Origin: Dyella_A sp049445995
GTDB taxonomy: Bacteria; Pseudomonadota; Gammaproteobacteria; Xanthomonadales; Rhodanobacteraceae
Reading direction: 5' to 3'
Assembly: GCF_049445995.1 (NCBI RefSeq)
Contig: NZ_JBMSDZ010000021.1
Coordinates: forward strand, 1 to 59,574
Length of the DNA stretch: 59,574 bases
Shown here: in pieces, positions 17,801-27,978 of the stretch
How the letters are laid out: every line of letters starts with the position of its first letter
Numbering within the stretch: the stretch's first letter is position 1
Program-made: the position numbers and the translations under genes
The notes under the pieces: generated by a model
The model's database searches: none
The model's input: only the letters and a program-made list of their open reading frames with translations
What the model was told of the DNA's origin: nothing

Positions 17801-18061
17801 TTCTTCGAGAAATACCTCGCCACCGGCGACGGCGTCGGCGAGCGCGACCGCGTGCTGGTGGCGATCAACCTGGATCCGCACCACGCGCAGGCGAGCGAGC
17901 TGCACCTGCCGCTCGCCGACTGGGGCGTGGCCGAGGACGCGCCGCTCACCGTGGAGGACCTGCTGCGCGACGCCACGCTGACCTGGCGCGGCGGTCGCCA
18001 GCAGGCATGGCTGGGGCAGGACCTGCCGTACGCGATCTGGCGGGTGGAGGGCCGGGCATGA
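14876..18061 (+). CDS. glgE: GlgE maltosyltransferase with extra N-terminal GH13-like domain
   Basis: Extends alpha-1,4-glucans using alpha-maltose-1-phosphate. Canonical GlgE occupies residues ~413 to 1061, starting at IAIEAITPRVDSGRFPIKR. Its GH13_3 triad is visible: nucleophile D787 in FRVDNPHTKP, acid E816 in FLAEAFTRP, and D874 in NTPDINP. The first ~400 residues look like a second (beta/alpha)8 amylase-type domain without catalytic residues: the strand-4 equivalent reads GYRFLSLEA with no nucleophile Asp, and strand 5 lacks the Glu. ATG 14876 has GGGAG five bases upstream. It starts the seven-gene glucan/trehalose cluster; its substrate would come from the maltokinase encoded next. Confidence 0.93.
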   Translation: MPAHAAATALRIFSLPAGLDDDPEAWAPWLAQASELGFSHVLAAGVLPTDAAGEPPASGPTLSARIEQCAAHGLALLLDVDVAQPLSPGLAVRAQHPGWFNALAHPASLPDPRKPAPEAGVRWRLHDEAVAPEALAWWCERLWHGLEAGVAGYRFLSLEAAPPAWWEHLLDGLHAHARAALLLGWTQGLPPSALSALATAGFDYSFCSAEWWDFRAGWLARELRRLTNVAPPLACAATPFDAPGSPGAAGTTELSRRRAAWFAAACACGWLMPAGFVGDPAAGASALADDVRRINGWLADPGVQTRQMPALHVDDAWVGVLCQSGDQARLALFNARLDGDSVVHLGDIAGGAARGFAHWRDAGGGATATTFDAPVLMLAAGGIRLLLGERTRPVTTRVAPAARKQALLAATAAPRIAIEAITPRVDSGRFPIKRVVGDSVRVEADVFMDGHDRLAVRLRWRAVDEKQWQEQPMQPLGNDRYAATFVPLRVGRYEYTVQAWRDAYASYRHEIVAKHDAGVPLALEMREGQQLVEAFAASAAPARRKPLRALAGALAKAADDAARYRLLIAEDTQQAMAQADPRPFAVEHPPLALEVDRHAAQFANWYELFPRSQTSDASRHGTFRDVIARLPAIQAMGFDVLYFPPIHPIGRAFRKGRNNTLTPDEHDPGSPYAIGSAEGGHTAIHPQLGTLEDFRALRDAAQAHGLELALDFAIQCSPDHPWLGEHPEWFDWRPDGSLRYAENPPKKYQDIVNVDFYAEGAVPSLWQALCDVVLYWAGEGVRSFRVDNPHTKPYPFWEWLIARVRSQYPDTLFLAEAFTRPKPMYRLAKLGFNQSYTYFTWRHGKQEFTDYLTELTQGPPREFFRPNFFVNTPDINPYFLQQSGRSGFLIRAALAATLSGLWGMYSGFELCEAVPIPGKEEYLDSEKFEIKPRDWTAPGNIIAELTQLNAIRREQPALQSHLNVRFLRADNPQVLFFEKYLATGDGVGERDRVLVAINLDPHHAQASELHLPLADWGVAEDAPLTVEDLLRDATLTWRGGRQQAWLGQDLPYAIWRVEGRA

Positions 18062-18090
18062 GTTCCCGCGTCTCCGCGCTGCACCCATGC

Positions 18091-18159
18091 AGGAGCACAC
18101 CCTGTGCGCGACCGCGCGGCAACGGCGTACCACCGCGGTCGCGCACAGGGTGCGCTCCT
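18091..18159. repeat. inverted repeat, family A, copy 1
   Basis: Two 26-base arms (18091-18116 and 18134-18159) are complementary with one mismatch. The core is AGGAGCGCACCCTGTGCGCG. It fills the gap between glgE and treS, and could act as an mRNA stability or transcription-attenuating structure inside the operon. Related copies lie at 23739-23880, 39992-40056 and 43613-43690. Confidence 0.85.
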
Positions 18160-18197
18160 ACCGGAGGGCATGCGTTCGCGCACCAGAGGAGTCCCGC

Positions 18198-21100
18198 ATG
18201 AGCGCGCAGGCCAGGACCACCCGGCGCAATTTCTCCAACGACCCGCTCTGGTACAAGGACGCGGTGATCTACCAGGTGCACGTCAAGTCGTTCTTCGATG
18301 CGAACGACGACGGCGTCGGCGACTTCCAGGGCCTGATCGACAAGCTCGACTACATCGTCGAGCTGGGTGTCAACACGCTGTGGCTGCTGCCGTTCTATCC
18401 CAGCCCACGGCGCGACGACGGCTACGACATCTCCGAATACAAGGACGTGCATCCGGATTACGGCCGACTTTCCGACGCCCGGCAGTTCATCGCCGCGGCG
18501 CACTCGCGCGGCCTGCGCGTGATCACCGAGCTGGTGATCAACCACACCTCCGATCAGCACCCGTGGTTCCAGCGCGCGCGGCGGGCCAGGCGCGGCTCGG
18601 TGGCGCGCAACTTCTACGTATGGTCCGACACCGACCAGGCCTACGCTGGCACGCGGATCATCTTCCTGGATACCGAGAAGTCCAACTGGACCTGGGATCC
18701 GGTCGCCGGCCAATACTTCTGGCACCGCTTCTTCTCGCACCAGCCGGATCTCAACTTCGACAACCCGGCGGTGGTCAAGGCGGTGCTCGGCGTGATGCGC
18801 TTCTGGCTGGACATCGGCGTCGACGGCCTGCGGCTGGATGCGGTGTCCTACCTGATCGAGCGCGAGGGCACCAACAACGAGAACCTGCCCGAGACGCATG
18901 CGATCCTCAAGTTGATCCGCAAGGAGATCGACGAGCACTACCCCGACCGCATGCTGCTGGCCGAAGCCAACCAGTGGCCGGAGGACACCCAGGACTACTT
19001 CGGCAACGGCGACGAATGCCAGATGGCGTTCCATTTCCCGCTGATGCCGCGCATGTACATGGCGATCGCGCGCGAGGATCGCTTCCCGATCACCGACATC
19101 ATGCGCCAGACGCCGGCGATCCCAGACAACTGCCAGTGGGCGATCTTCCTGCGCAACCACGACGAGCTGACCCTGGAGATGGTCACCGACGTCGAGCGTG
19201 ACTACCTGTGGGACACCTACGCGGCCGACCGGCGGGCGCGCATCAACCTCGGCATCCGCCGGCGCCTGGCGCCGTTGATGGAGCGCGACCGCCGCCGCAT
19301 CGAGCTGATGAATTCGCTGCTGATCACCATGCCCGGTACGCCTGTGCTGTATTACGGCGACGAGCTGGGCATGGGCGACAACATCCACCTGGGCGATCGC
19401 GACGGCGTGCGCACGCCGATGCAATGGTCGATGGACCGCAACGGCGGCTTCTCCAGGGCCGACCCGGCCAAGCTGGTCTTGCCGCCGATCATGGACCCGC
19501 TGTACGGCTACCAGGCGATCAACGTCGAGGCGCAGGCACGCGACCCGCACTCGCTGCTCAACTGGACCCGCCGCGTGCTTGCCGTGCGCAAGCGCTACAA
19601 GGCGTTCGGGCGCGGCAGCATCAAGTTCCTGTACCCCGGGAACCGCAAGATCCTGGCCTACCTGCGCGAGTACCAGGACGAGCAGGTGCTGTGCGTGGCG
19701 AACATGTCGCGCACACTGCAGGCGGTGGAGCTGGATCTGGGTGCGTTCGACGGCCGCGTGCCGGTGGAGATCATCGGCGGCACCTCGTTTCCCCCGATCG
19801 GGCGCCTGCCGTACCTGCTCACGCTGCCGCCGTACGGCTTCTACGCCTTCCAGCTGTGTGCCAATGCGCAGATGCCTGCCTGGCACCAGGTGCCGGCCGA
19901 GCCGATGCCCGACTACGAGACGCTGGTGCTGCGCGGGCCGCTGGTGGACGGTCCGGTGATGGCGCACCACCGCGGCGCCCTGGAGCGCGACGTGCTGCCC
20001 ACCTACCTGGGCAAACGGCGCTGGTTCGGCGCCAAGGACCGCGGCATCGCCGCGATCAGCGTGATGTACGCGCAGCCGTGGCCCGACCGCGGCGAGGACC
20101 TGGTGGTGACCGAGATCATCGCCACGCTCAAGGACGGCAGCATCGAGCGCTATTGCCTGCCGCTGGGGATCATCTGGGAAGACGAGAACCCGCCGCCACG
20201 CGCGCAGCAGCTGGCACTGGCGCGGGTTCGTCGCGGCCGCCGGGTGGGTTTCCTCACCGACGGCTTCGTGCTGGATGCCTTCATCTCCGGCCTGCTGCGT
20301 GGCCTGCGCCAGCGCGTGGAGCTGCCGCTCAAGCGCGGTGGGATGATCCGCTTCACCGCTACGCCGGCGCTGGATGCGACCGACTTTCCAGCCGACCTGG
20401 CCAACCGCTGGCTGTCGGCGGAGCAGTCCAACAGTTCGGTGATCGTGCACGAGGCGGGGATGCTCAAGCTGTTCCGGCATGTGGCCCACGGGCTCAATCC
20501 GGAGCTGGAGATGGGTCGTCATCTCACCCGGGTGGGCTACACGCACAGCCCGCCGCTGCTGGGCGAGGTGTTGCACGTGGGCGCCGACGGCGTGCCCTCC
20601 GCACTGGCGGTGTTGCAGGGCTTCGTGCGCAACCAGGGCGATGCCTGGCGCTGGACGCTCGACTACCTGCAGCGCAGCTACGACGAATTCAGCCACGCCG
20701 TGGACGACGCGGCGCGCGCCGAGATCCTGGCCGACTACGACAGCTTCGCCGCCGCGGTGGGCACGCGCCTGGGCGAACTGCATGCGGTGCTGGCGCAGCC
20801 GTGCGACGACGAGGCGTTCCAGCCGCAGACCGCAGACGCGGCCGATGCAGCCGCCTGGGCGGCCGAGGTGCGCGCCCAGCTCGACCACGCGATGGAGGCC
20901 ATCGAGCACCTCGATACCGCCGACGAAGTCCTGCGCAGCCAGCGCCAGCGCCTGTTCGAGCGGCGCGAGGCGCTGTGCCGGCGGATCGACGCGCTGGCCG
21001 CACACGGCGCCGGCGTATTGCGCACCCGCGTGCACGGGGACTTCCACCTGGGCCAGGTGCTGGTGGTGCAGGGTGATGCCTGGCTGATCGACTTCGAAGG

Positions 21101-21506
21101 CGAGCCCGCACGCCCGCTGGCCGAGCGCCGGCTGAAGACCACGCCGTTGCGCGACGTCGCCGGCTTCCTGCGTTCGCTGGACTACGTGGCGGCGGTCGCC
21201 GCGCGCGCCGAGGATGGCATCGCACCGCTGGGAGACCCGCTGTTCGCGCCCTACCTGGAGCGCTTCCGCCTGCGTGCACCGGAAGTGTTCCTGGCCGCCT
21301 ATGTGGCGGTGCTCGAACGCGCGCCGGTGCGCTGGGTTGGCCCCACGGCACTGGCGCCGTTGCTGGAGCTGTTCCTGCTGGACAAGGCCGCCTACGAGAT
21401 CGTCTACGAGGCGGCCAGCCGGCCCGGCTGGCTCGGCATTCCGGTGCAGGGCCTGCTGCGTTTGACCACCGAGGCGGCGGTCGGCGCGCCGGAGGCCGGC
21501 GCATGA
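18198..21506 (+). CDS. treS: trehalose synthase / maltokinase fusion
   Basis: A 1102-aa bifunctional protein. Residues ~1-560 are a GH13_16 trehalose synthase interconverting trehalose and maltose: nucleophile D214 in GLRLDAV, acid E256 in LLAEANQ, and D322 in RNHDELT. Residues ~570-1102 are a Pep2/Mak-type maltokinase with HGDFHLGQVL (from H946) followed by WLIDFEGEP. Together they make maltose-1-phosphate, the GlgE substrate. ATG 18198 follows AGAGGA; an upstream in-frame ATG at 18087 would translate the repeat and is rejected. The four-base stop/start overlap with glgB suggests translational coupling. Confidence 0.95.
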   Translation: MSAQARTTRRNFSNDPLWYKDAVIYQVHVKSFFDANDDGVGDFQGLIDKLDYIVELGVNTLWLLPFYPSPRRDDGYDISEYKDVHPDYGRLSDARQFIAAAHSRGLRVITELVINHTSDQHPWFQRARRARRGSVARNFYVWSDTDQAYAGTRIIFLDTEKSNWTWDPVAGQYFWHRFFSHQPDLNFDNPAVVKAVLGVMRFWLDIGVDGLRLDAVSYLIEREGTNNENLPETHAILKLIRKEIDEHYPDRMLLAEANQWPEDTQDYFGNGDECQMAFHFPLMPRMYMAIAREDRFPITDIMRQTPAIPDNCQWAIFLRNHDELTLEMVTDVERDYLWDTYAADRRARINLGIRRRLAPLMERDRRRIELMNSLLITMPGTPVLYYGDELGMGDNIHLGDRDGVRTPMQWSMDRNGGFSRADPAKLVLPPIMDPLYGYQAINVEAQARDPHSLLNWTRRVLAVRKRYKAFGRGSIKFLYPGNRKILAYLREYQDEQVLCVANMSRTLQAVELDLGAFDGRVPVEIIGGTSFPPIGRLPYLLTLPPYGFYAFQLCANAQMPAWHQVPAEPMPDYETLVLRGPLVDGPVMAHHRGALERDVLPTYLGKRRWFGAKDRGIAAISVMYAQPWPDRGEDLVVTEIIATLKDGSIERYCLPLGIIWEDENPPPRAQQLALARVRRGRRVGFLTDGFVLDAFISGLLRGLRQRVELPLKRGGMIRFTATPALDATDFPADLANRWLSAEQSNSSVIVHEAGMLKLFRHVAHGLNPELEMGRHLTRVGYTHSPPLLGEVLHVGADGVPSALAVLQGFVRNQGDAWRWTLDYLQRSYDEFSHAVDDAARAEILADYDSFAAAVGTRLGELHAVLAQPCDDEAFQPQTADAADAAAWAAEVRAQLDHAMEAIEHLDTADEVLRSQRQRLFERREALCRRIDALAAHGAGVLRTRVHGDFHLGQVLVVQGDAWLIDFEGEPARPLAERRLKTTPLRDVAGFLRSLDYVAAVAARAEDGIAPLGDPLFAPYLERFRLRAPEVFLAAYVAVLERAPVRWVGPTALAPLLELFLLDKAAYEIVYEAASRPGWLGIPVQGLLRLTTEAAVGAPEAGA

Positions 21507-23704
21507 GCCAGGCGCCGATCCGCGACGGCCGCGACGCTGGCGCGCTCGATCCGGGCACACGCGATGCGCTGCTGCAGGCGCGCCATGGCGATCCGTTCGC
21601 TGTCCTGGGCCCGCATCGCATCGATGACCAGCGCGTGGTGCGCACGCTGCAGCCGGGCGCATGCACGGTCGAGGCGGTGGACGCGCAAGGCAATTTGCTC
21701 GCCACCCTCGACCAGCCGAGCGAGGGCCTGTTCATCGGCGTGGTGCCGAGCGAGGGCGCCTATCGCCTGCGCGTGCACTGGCCGGCCGCGCTGCAGGAGA
21801 TCGAGGACACCTACGCCTTCGGCACCCTGCTCGATCCGCACGATCTGGACCTGCTCGCGCAGGGGCAGCATCCGGCGGTACACCGCCAGCTGGGCGCGCA
21901 TGCGATGGCGGTCGATGGCGTGCCGGGCGTGCGCTTCGCGGTATGGGCGCCGAATGCGCGGCGGGTCAGCGTGGTGGGCGACTTCAACCAGTGGGACGGT
22001 CGCCGGCACCCGATGCGGCTGCGTCAACCGTACGGCGTGTGGGAGCTGTTCGTGCCTGGCCTGCAACCGGGTGCGCGCTACAAGTACGAGCTGTTGGGCG
22101 CCGACGGCAGCGTGCGGCAGAAGGCCGATCCGGTCGCGCTGGCAACCGAGGCGCCGCCCGCGACCGCCTCCGTGGTCGCCGCGGCCGAGCCGTTCCGCTG
22201 GACCGATCAGGCCTGGCTGGCCGAACGCGCCGGCCGCCAGCGCCTGGAGGCGCCGCTGTCGATCTACGAGCTGCACGCCGGCTCCTGGTGGCACGACGCG
22301 CACGGTCGGTCGCCCGGCTGGGAGGCGCTGGCCGAGCGGCTGATCCCCTACCTGGTCGGCATGGGCTTCACCCATCTGGAACTGTTGCCGATCGCCGAGC
22401 ATCCGTTCGGCGGCTCCTGGGGCTATCAGACGCTGGGCCAGTACGCGCCGACCGCGCGCTTCGGGCCGCCGGAGGCGTTCGCGCGCTTCGTCGACCGCTG
22501 CCACACGGCGGGGCTGGGCGTGATCGTCGACTGGGTGCCGGCGCATTTCCCCACCGATGCCCATGGCCTGACGCGCTTCGACGGCACCGCGCTCTACGAG
22601 CACGCCGACCCGCGCGAAGGCTTCCACCAGGACTGGAACACGCTGATCTACAACCTGGGCCGCCACGAGGTTTCCGGCTTTTTGATCGGCAGCGCGCTGG
22701 CCTGGCTGGACCGTTTCCACATCGACGGGCTGCGCGTGGACGCGGTTGCCTCGATGCTCTATCGCGACTACAGCCGCAAGCAGGGCGAGTGGGTACCGAA
22801 CATTCACGGCGGCCGCGAGAACCTCGAATCCATAGCCTTCCTCAAGCGCTTCAACACCGTGGTGCATCAGCATCACCCGGGCGTGCTTACGATTGCCGAG
22901 GAATCGACCGCCTGGCCGGGCGTCACCCGTGCACCCACCGAAGGCGGCTTGGGCTTCGACTACAAGTGGAACATGGGCTGGATGCACGACACGCTGGAAT
23001 ACATGGCACGCGACCCGATCCACCGGCGCTGGCACCACCACCAGATGACCTTCGCCATGGTGTATGCCTACTCTGAGCACTACGTGCTGCCGCTGTCGCA
23101 CGACGAGGTGGTGCACGGCAAGCGCTCGCTGCTGGGCCGCATGCCCGGCGACGACTGGCAGCGCTTCGCCAACCTCCGCGCCTACTACGGCTTCATGTGG
23201 GCGCATCCGGGCAAGAAGCTCGTCTTCGCCGGCGCCGAGCTGGCGCAACCGACCGAGTGGAACCACGATGCGCAGCTGCCGTGGGACCTGCTGGACGACC
23301 CGCGCCATCGCGGCGTGCAGCTGCTGCTGCGCGATCTCAACCGTCTGCTTGCAAGGGAACCTGCTTTGCACGCCTGGGATGGCGATCCGCGCGGCTTCCG
23401 CTGGGCAATCGGCGATGACGCGTCCAACAGCGTGTTTGCCTGGCTGCGCTTCGCCGAGGGCGCGCGCACGGCGCTGGTGGTCAGCAACCTCACGCCCGCC
23501 ACGCTGCACGACTACCGCATCGGCGTGCCGCACGAGGGCCGCTGGCAGCTGGCGATCAACAGCAACGCCGCCGGTTACGGTGGCTCCGGCGTGGGGCAGG
23601 ACGAGGCACCGGCCGAGCCGGTGCCGATCCACGGCCAGCCCCGCTCGGTGACCCTCACGCTGCCGCCGCTGGCCACCGTCATCTACCTGGCCGAGCAGCC
23701 ATGA
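21503..23704 (+). CDS. glgB: 1,4-alpha-glucan branching enzyme
   Basis: Introduces alpha-1,6 branches. The 733-aa protein has an N-terminal extra beta-sandwich domain, a CBM48 module (FAVWAPNARRVSVVGDFNQWDG, near 150-170), and a GH13_9 barrel with nucleophile D413 in LRVDAVASMLYRDYSR, acid E466 in TIAEEST, and D534 in LSHDEVVHGK. Length and the N-terminal HGDPFAVLGPH motif are typical. Its ATG lies within the treS stop. Without glgA or glgC nearby, it most likely branches GlgE-made glucan. Confidence 0.97.
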   Translation: MSQAPIRDGRDAGALDPGTRDALLQARHGDPFAVLGPHRIDDQRVVRTLQPGACTVEAVDAQGNLLATLDQPSEGLFIGVVPSEGAYRLRVHWPAALQEIEDTYAFGTLLDPHDLDLLAQGQHPAVHRQLGAHAMAVDGVPGVRFAVWAPNARRVSVVGDFNQWDGRRHPMRLRQPYGVWELFVPGLQPGARYKYELLGADGSVRQKADPVALATEAPPATASVVAAAEPFRWTDQAWLAERAGRQRLEAPLSIYELHAGSWWHDAHGRSPGWEALAERLIPYLVGMGFTHLELLPIAEHPFGGSWGYQTLGQYAPTARFGPPEAFARFVDRCHTAGLGVIVDWVPAHFPTDAHGLTRFDGTALYEHADPREGFHQDWNTLIYNLGRHEVSGFLIGSALAWLDRFHIDGLRVDAVASMLYRDYSRKQGEWVPNIHGGRENLESIAFLKRFNTVVHQHHPGVLTIAEESTAWPGVTRAPTEGGLGFDYKWNMGWMHDTLEYMARDPIHRRWHHHQMTFAMVYAYSEHYVLPLSHDEVVHGKRSLLGRMPGDDWQRFANLRAYYGFMWAHPGKKLVFAGAELAQPTEWNHDAQLPWDLLDDPRHRGVQLLLRDLNRLLAREPALHAWDGDPRGFRWAIGDDASNSVFAWLRFAEGARTALVVSNLTPATLHDYRIGVPHEGRWQLAINSNAAGYGGSGVGQDEAPAEPVPIHGQPRSVTLTLPPLATVIYLAEQP

Positions 23705-23738
23705 ACGCCATCCGGCACCCGTGTCAGGCTGCCATTGT

Positions 23739-23880
23739 CCCGTGGTCGCGCACGGGTGAGCTCCTGCAAGGATTTGATGCCAATGAACGTCTCCCCATAC
23801 CCGTGTGGGAGTGCACCTTGTGCGCGGCCGCGGTGCCAGGCCGTGGCCATGAGGTCACGCACGGGTGCGCCGCGGCGATC
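23739..23880. repeat. degenerate family A repeats between glgB and glgX
   Basis: GGTCGCGCACGGGTGAGCTCCTGCA (plus strand) is followed by GTGGGAGTGCACCTTGTGCGCG and then TCACGCACGGGTGCGC. These are diverged relatives of the family A core in alternating orientation. They fill the 197-bp gap between glgB and glgX, the second time such a repeat sits inside this cluster. Confidence 0.55.
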
Positions 23881-23901
23881 GCTGCGGCAGGAGGCTGACT
23901 G

Positions 23902-26012
<2,111 letters not shown>

Positions 26013-26016
<4 letters not shown>

Positions 26017-27788
26017 GCTTCCGCCACGCGATGCCGTACGGGGCCGAACTGCATGGCGATGGTCGGGTGCGCTTCCGCCTGTGGGCGCCGGATGCGGAGC
26101 GGGTGCTGCTGGAGATCGACGGTGGCGGCACGCATCCCATGCGTGCGCTCGACGATGGCTGGCACGAGTGCATCTGCGAGGCCGCCGCGGGCACCGGCTA
26201 TCGCTATCGCATCAGCGAGGCGCTGCGGGTCCCCGACCCGGCCTCGCGCCGCCAGCAAGGCGGCGACGTGCATGGACCCAGCGTGGTGGTCGACCCCGCC
26301 GCCTACCGCTGGCAGCACCCGCGATGGTCCGGGCGGCCCTGGCGCGAGGCGGTGATCTACGAGCTGCACGTCGGCCTGATGGGCGGCTTCCGCGGAGTGC
26401 AGGCAGCTCTGCCGCGCTTGCGCGAGCTGGGCATCACGGCGCTCGAGCTGATGCCGATCGCGCAGTTCCCGGGCGAGCGCAACTGGGGCTACGACGGCGT
26501 GCTGCCGTTCGCGCCGGCCGCTGCCTACGGGACGCCGGACGAGCTCAAGGCGCTCATCGACGCGGCGCACGGGCAGGGGCTGATGGTCTTGCTGGACGTG
26601 GTCTACAACCACTTCGGGCCAGACGGCAATTACCTGGGCGCCTATGCCTCGCCGTTCTTCCACGCCGCCGAGAGCGGCCAGCAGACGCCATGGGGCGCGG
26701 CGATCGACGTGGCGGTGCCGCAGGTTGGCGATTTCTTCGTACACAACGCGCTGTACTGGCTGGAGGAGTACCGCTTCGACGGGCTGCGTCTGGACGCTGT
26801 ACACACCCTGGGCAATCCGGCGTGGCTGGCCTCGCTGGCCGCGCGCGTGCGCGCTGCGGCAGGCGAGCATCGCCAGGTGCACCTGATCCTGGAGAACGAG
26901 GCCAACCAGGCGCACCTGCTGCGCGCAGGCTTCGACGCGCAGTGGAACGACGACTTCCACAATGCGCTGCACGTGCTGCTCACCGGCGAGAGGTCCGGCT
27001 ACTACGGCGCCTATGCCGACGATGCCATCGGCAAGCTGGTGCGCTGCCTGGCTGAGGGCTTCGCCTGGCAGGGCGAGCCGATGCGCGGCAAACCGCGCGG
27101 CGAGCCCAGCGCGCACCTGCGCCCGCTGTGCTTCGTCGATTTCCTGCAGAACCACGACCAGATCGGCAACCGCGCCCTGGGCGAGCGGCTCAGCGTGCTG
27201 GTGCCGCCAGCGCTGCTCGATGCGTGCTATGCCTTGCTGCTGCTGACGCCCGCCACCCCGATGCTGTTCATGGGCGAGGAGTGGGCGAGCACGGCGCCGT
27301 TCCTGTTCTTCACCGACCATCAGACCCAGGCCCTGCGCGATGCGGTGCGCGAAGGACGCCGCAAGGAATTCGCCGAGTTCGAAAGCTACGGTAAGGCGGA
27401 GGAAATTCCCGACCCGAATGCCGCCGAAACCTGCGACCGTTCGCGCCCCGACCCGGCCGAGGCCGAGCGCCCCGAAGGCGCGGCGCGCCAGGCGCTGCTG
27501 CGGCAGTTGCTCGCCGTGCGCAAGCAGCATCTGCTGCCGCACCTGGATCACGCCCGTGCCCTCGGTGCCGAGGCGCTGGCCGAACGCGCCCTGCATGCGC
27601 GCTGGCAGCTTGGCCCGGCATGCCTGCGCATCTACTGCAACCTGGGCGACGCGCCGCTGGCCATCGACATCCCGCCGACGCGTGGCGCGCGCTGGTTGCA
27701 TGGCGAGCCATCCGCGGTCGCGGCGCTTGCCGAAGGCTGCCTGGCCCCGGCCTGCACGCTCGTCTGCCTGGAGCCGTCCGCATGCTGA
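26013..27788 (+). CDS. treZ: maltooligosyltrehalose trehalohydrolase
   Basis: Releases trehalose from the end of maltooligosyltrehalose made by TreY. The 591-aa protein has an N-terminal CBM48-like module (VRFRLWAPDAERVLLEID) and a GH13_10 barrel with D261 in LRLDAVHTLGNPA, E294 in LILENEANQ, and D382 in LQNHDQIGNRA. The FMGEEWASTAPFLFFTDH stretch is characteristic of TreZ. The start overlaps the glgX stop by four bases. It is separated from its partner treY by malQ. Confidence 0.95.
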
Positions 27789-27978
27789 TCCCGTCACCCG
27801 AGGCCATGCCCGCGCCGGGTGCGCAGGGCGCCACCAGGCAGCGTCCAGCCCTGCGCCCGGCACCGGCGCAGACCGGGGCGGGAGCAGCGTCCTGCTGCCG
27901 TGGGTTCCTGCCTGCCGCAACATTGCGCAGGGCCGGTGCGTCCGCGCCGCCGCGCTTGCGCCGGCCGCGAGGTCGCTC
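27789..27978 (+). other. spacer between treZ and malQ with a doubtful 66-codon frame
   Basis: An ATG at 27782 overlaps the treZ stop and opens 66 codons ending exactly at the malQ start (TTGA overlap). The product is Pro/Ala/Arg-rich, starts MLIPSPEAMPAPGAQG, and resembles no family I know. The perfect double overlap suggests coupling, but composition alone could produce it. No hairpin is obvious. Confidence 0.25.

Noticed and set aside
18087..18197. Upstream in-frame extension of treS
   Set aside because: It would translate the inverted repeat 18091-18159, and the later ATG has a good ribosome site and matches family starts.
17946..21662. Very long minus-strand open frame (about 1238 codons) opposite treS
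   Set aside because: It is antisense to a gene with intact catalytic motifs, its product is His/Arg/Gln-rich low-complexity text, and such mirror frames arise from GC-rich codon bias.
23701..23898. 65-codon plus-strand frame between glgB and glgX
   Set aside because: It consists of the degenerate family A repeats and overlaps the glgB stop; no protein-like features.
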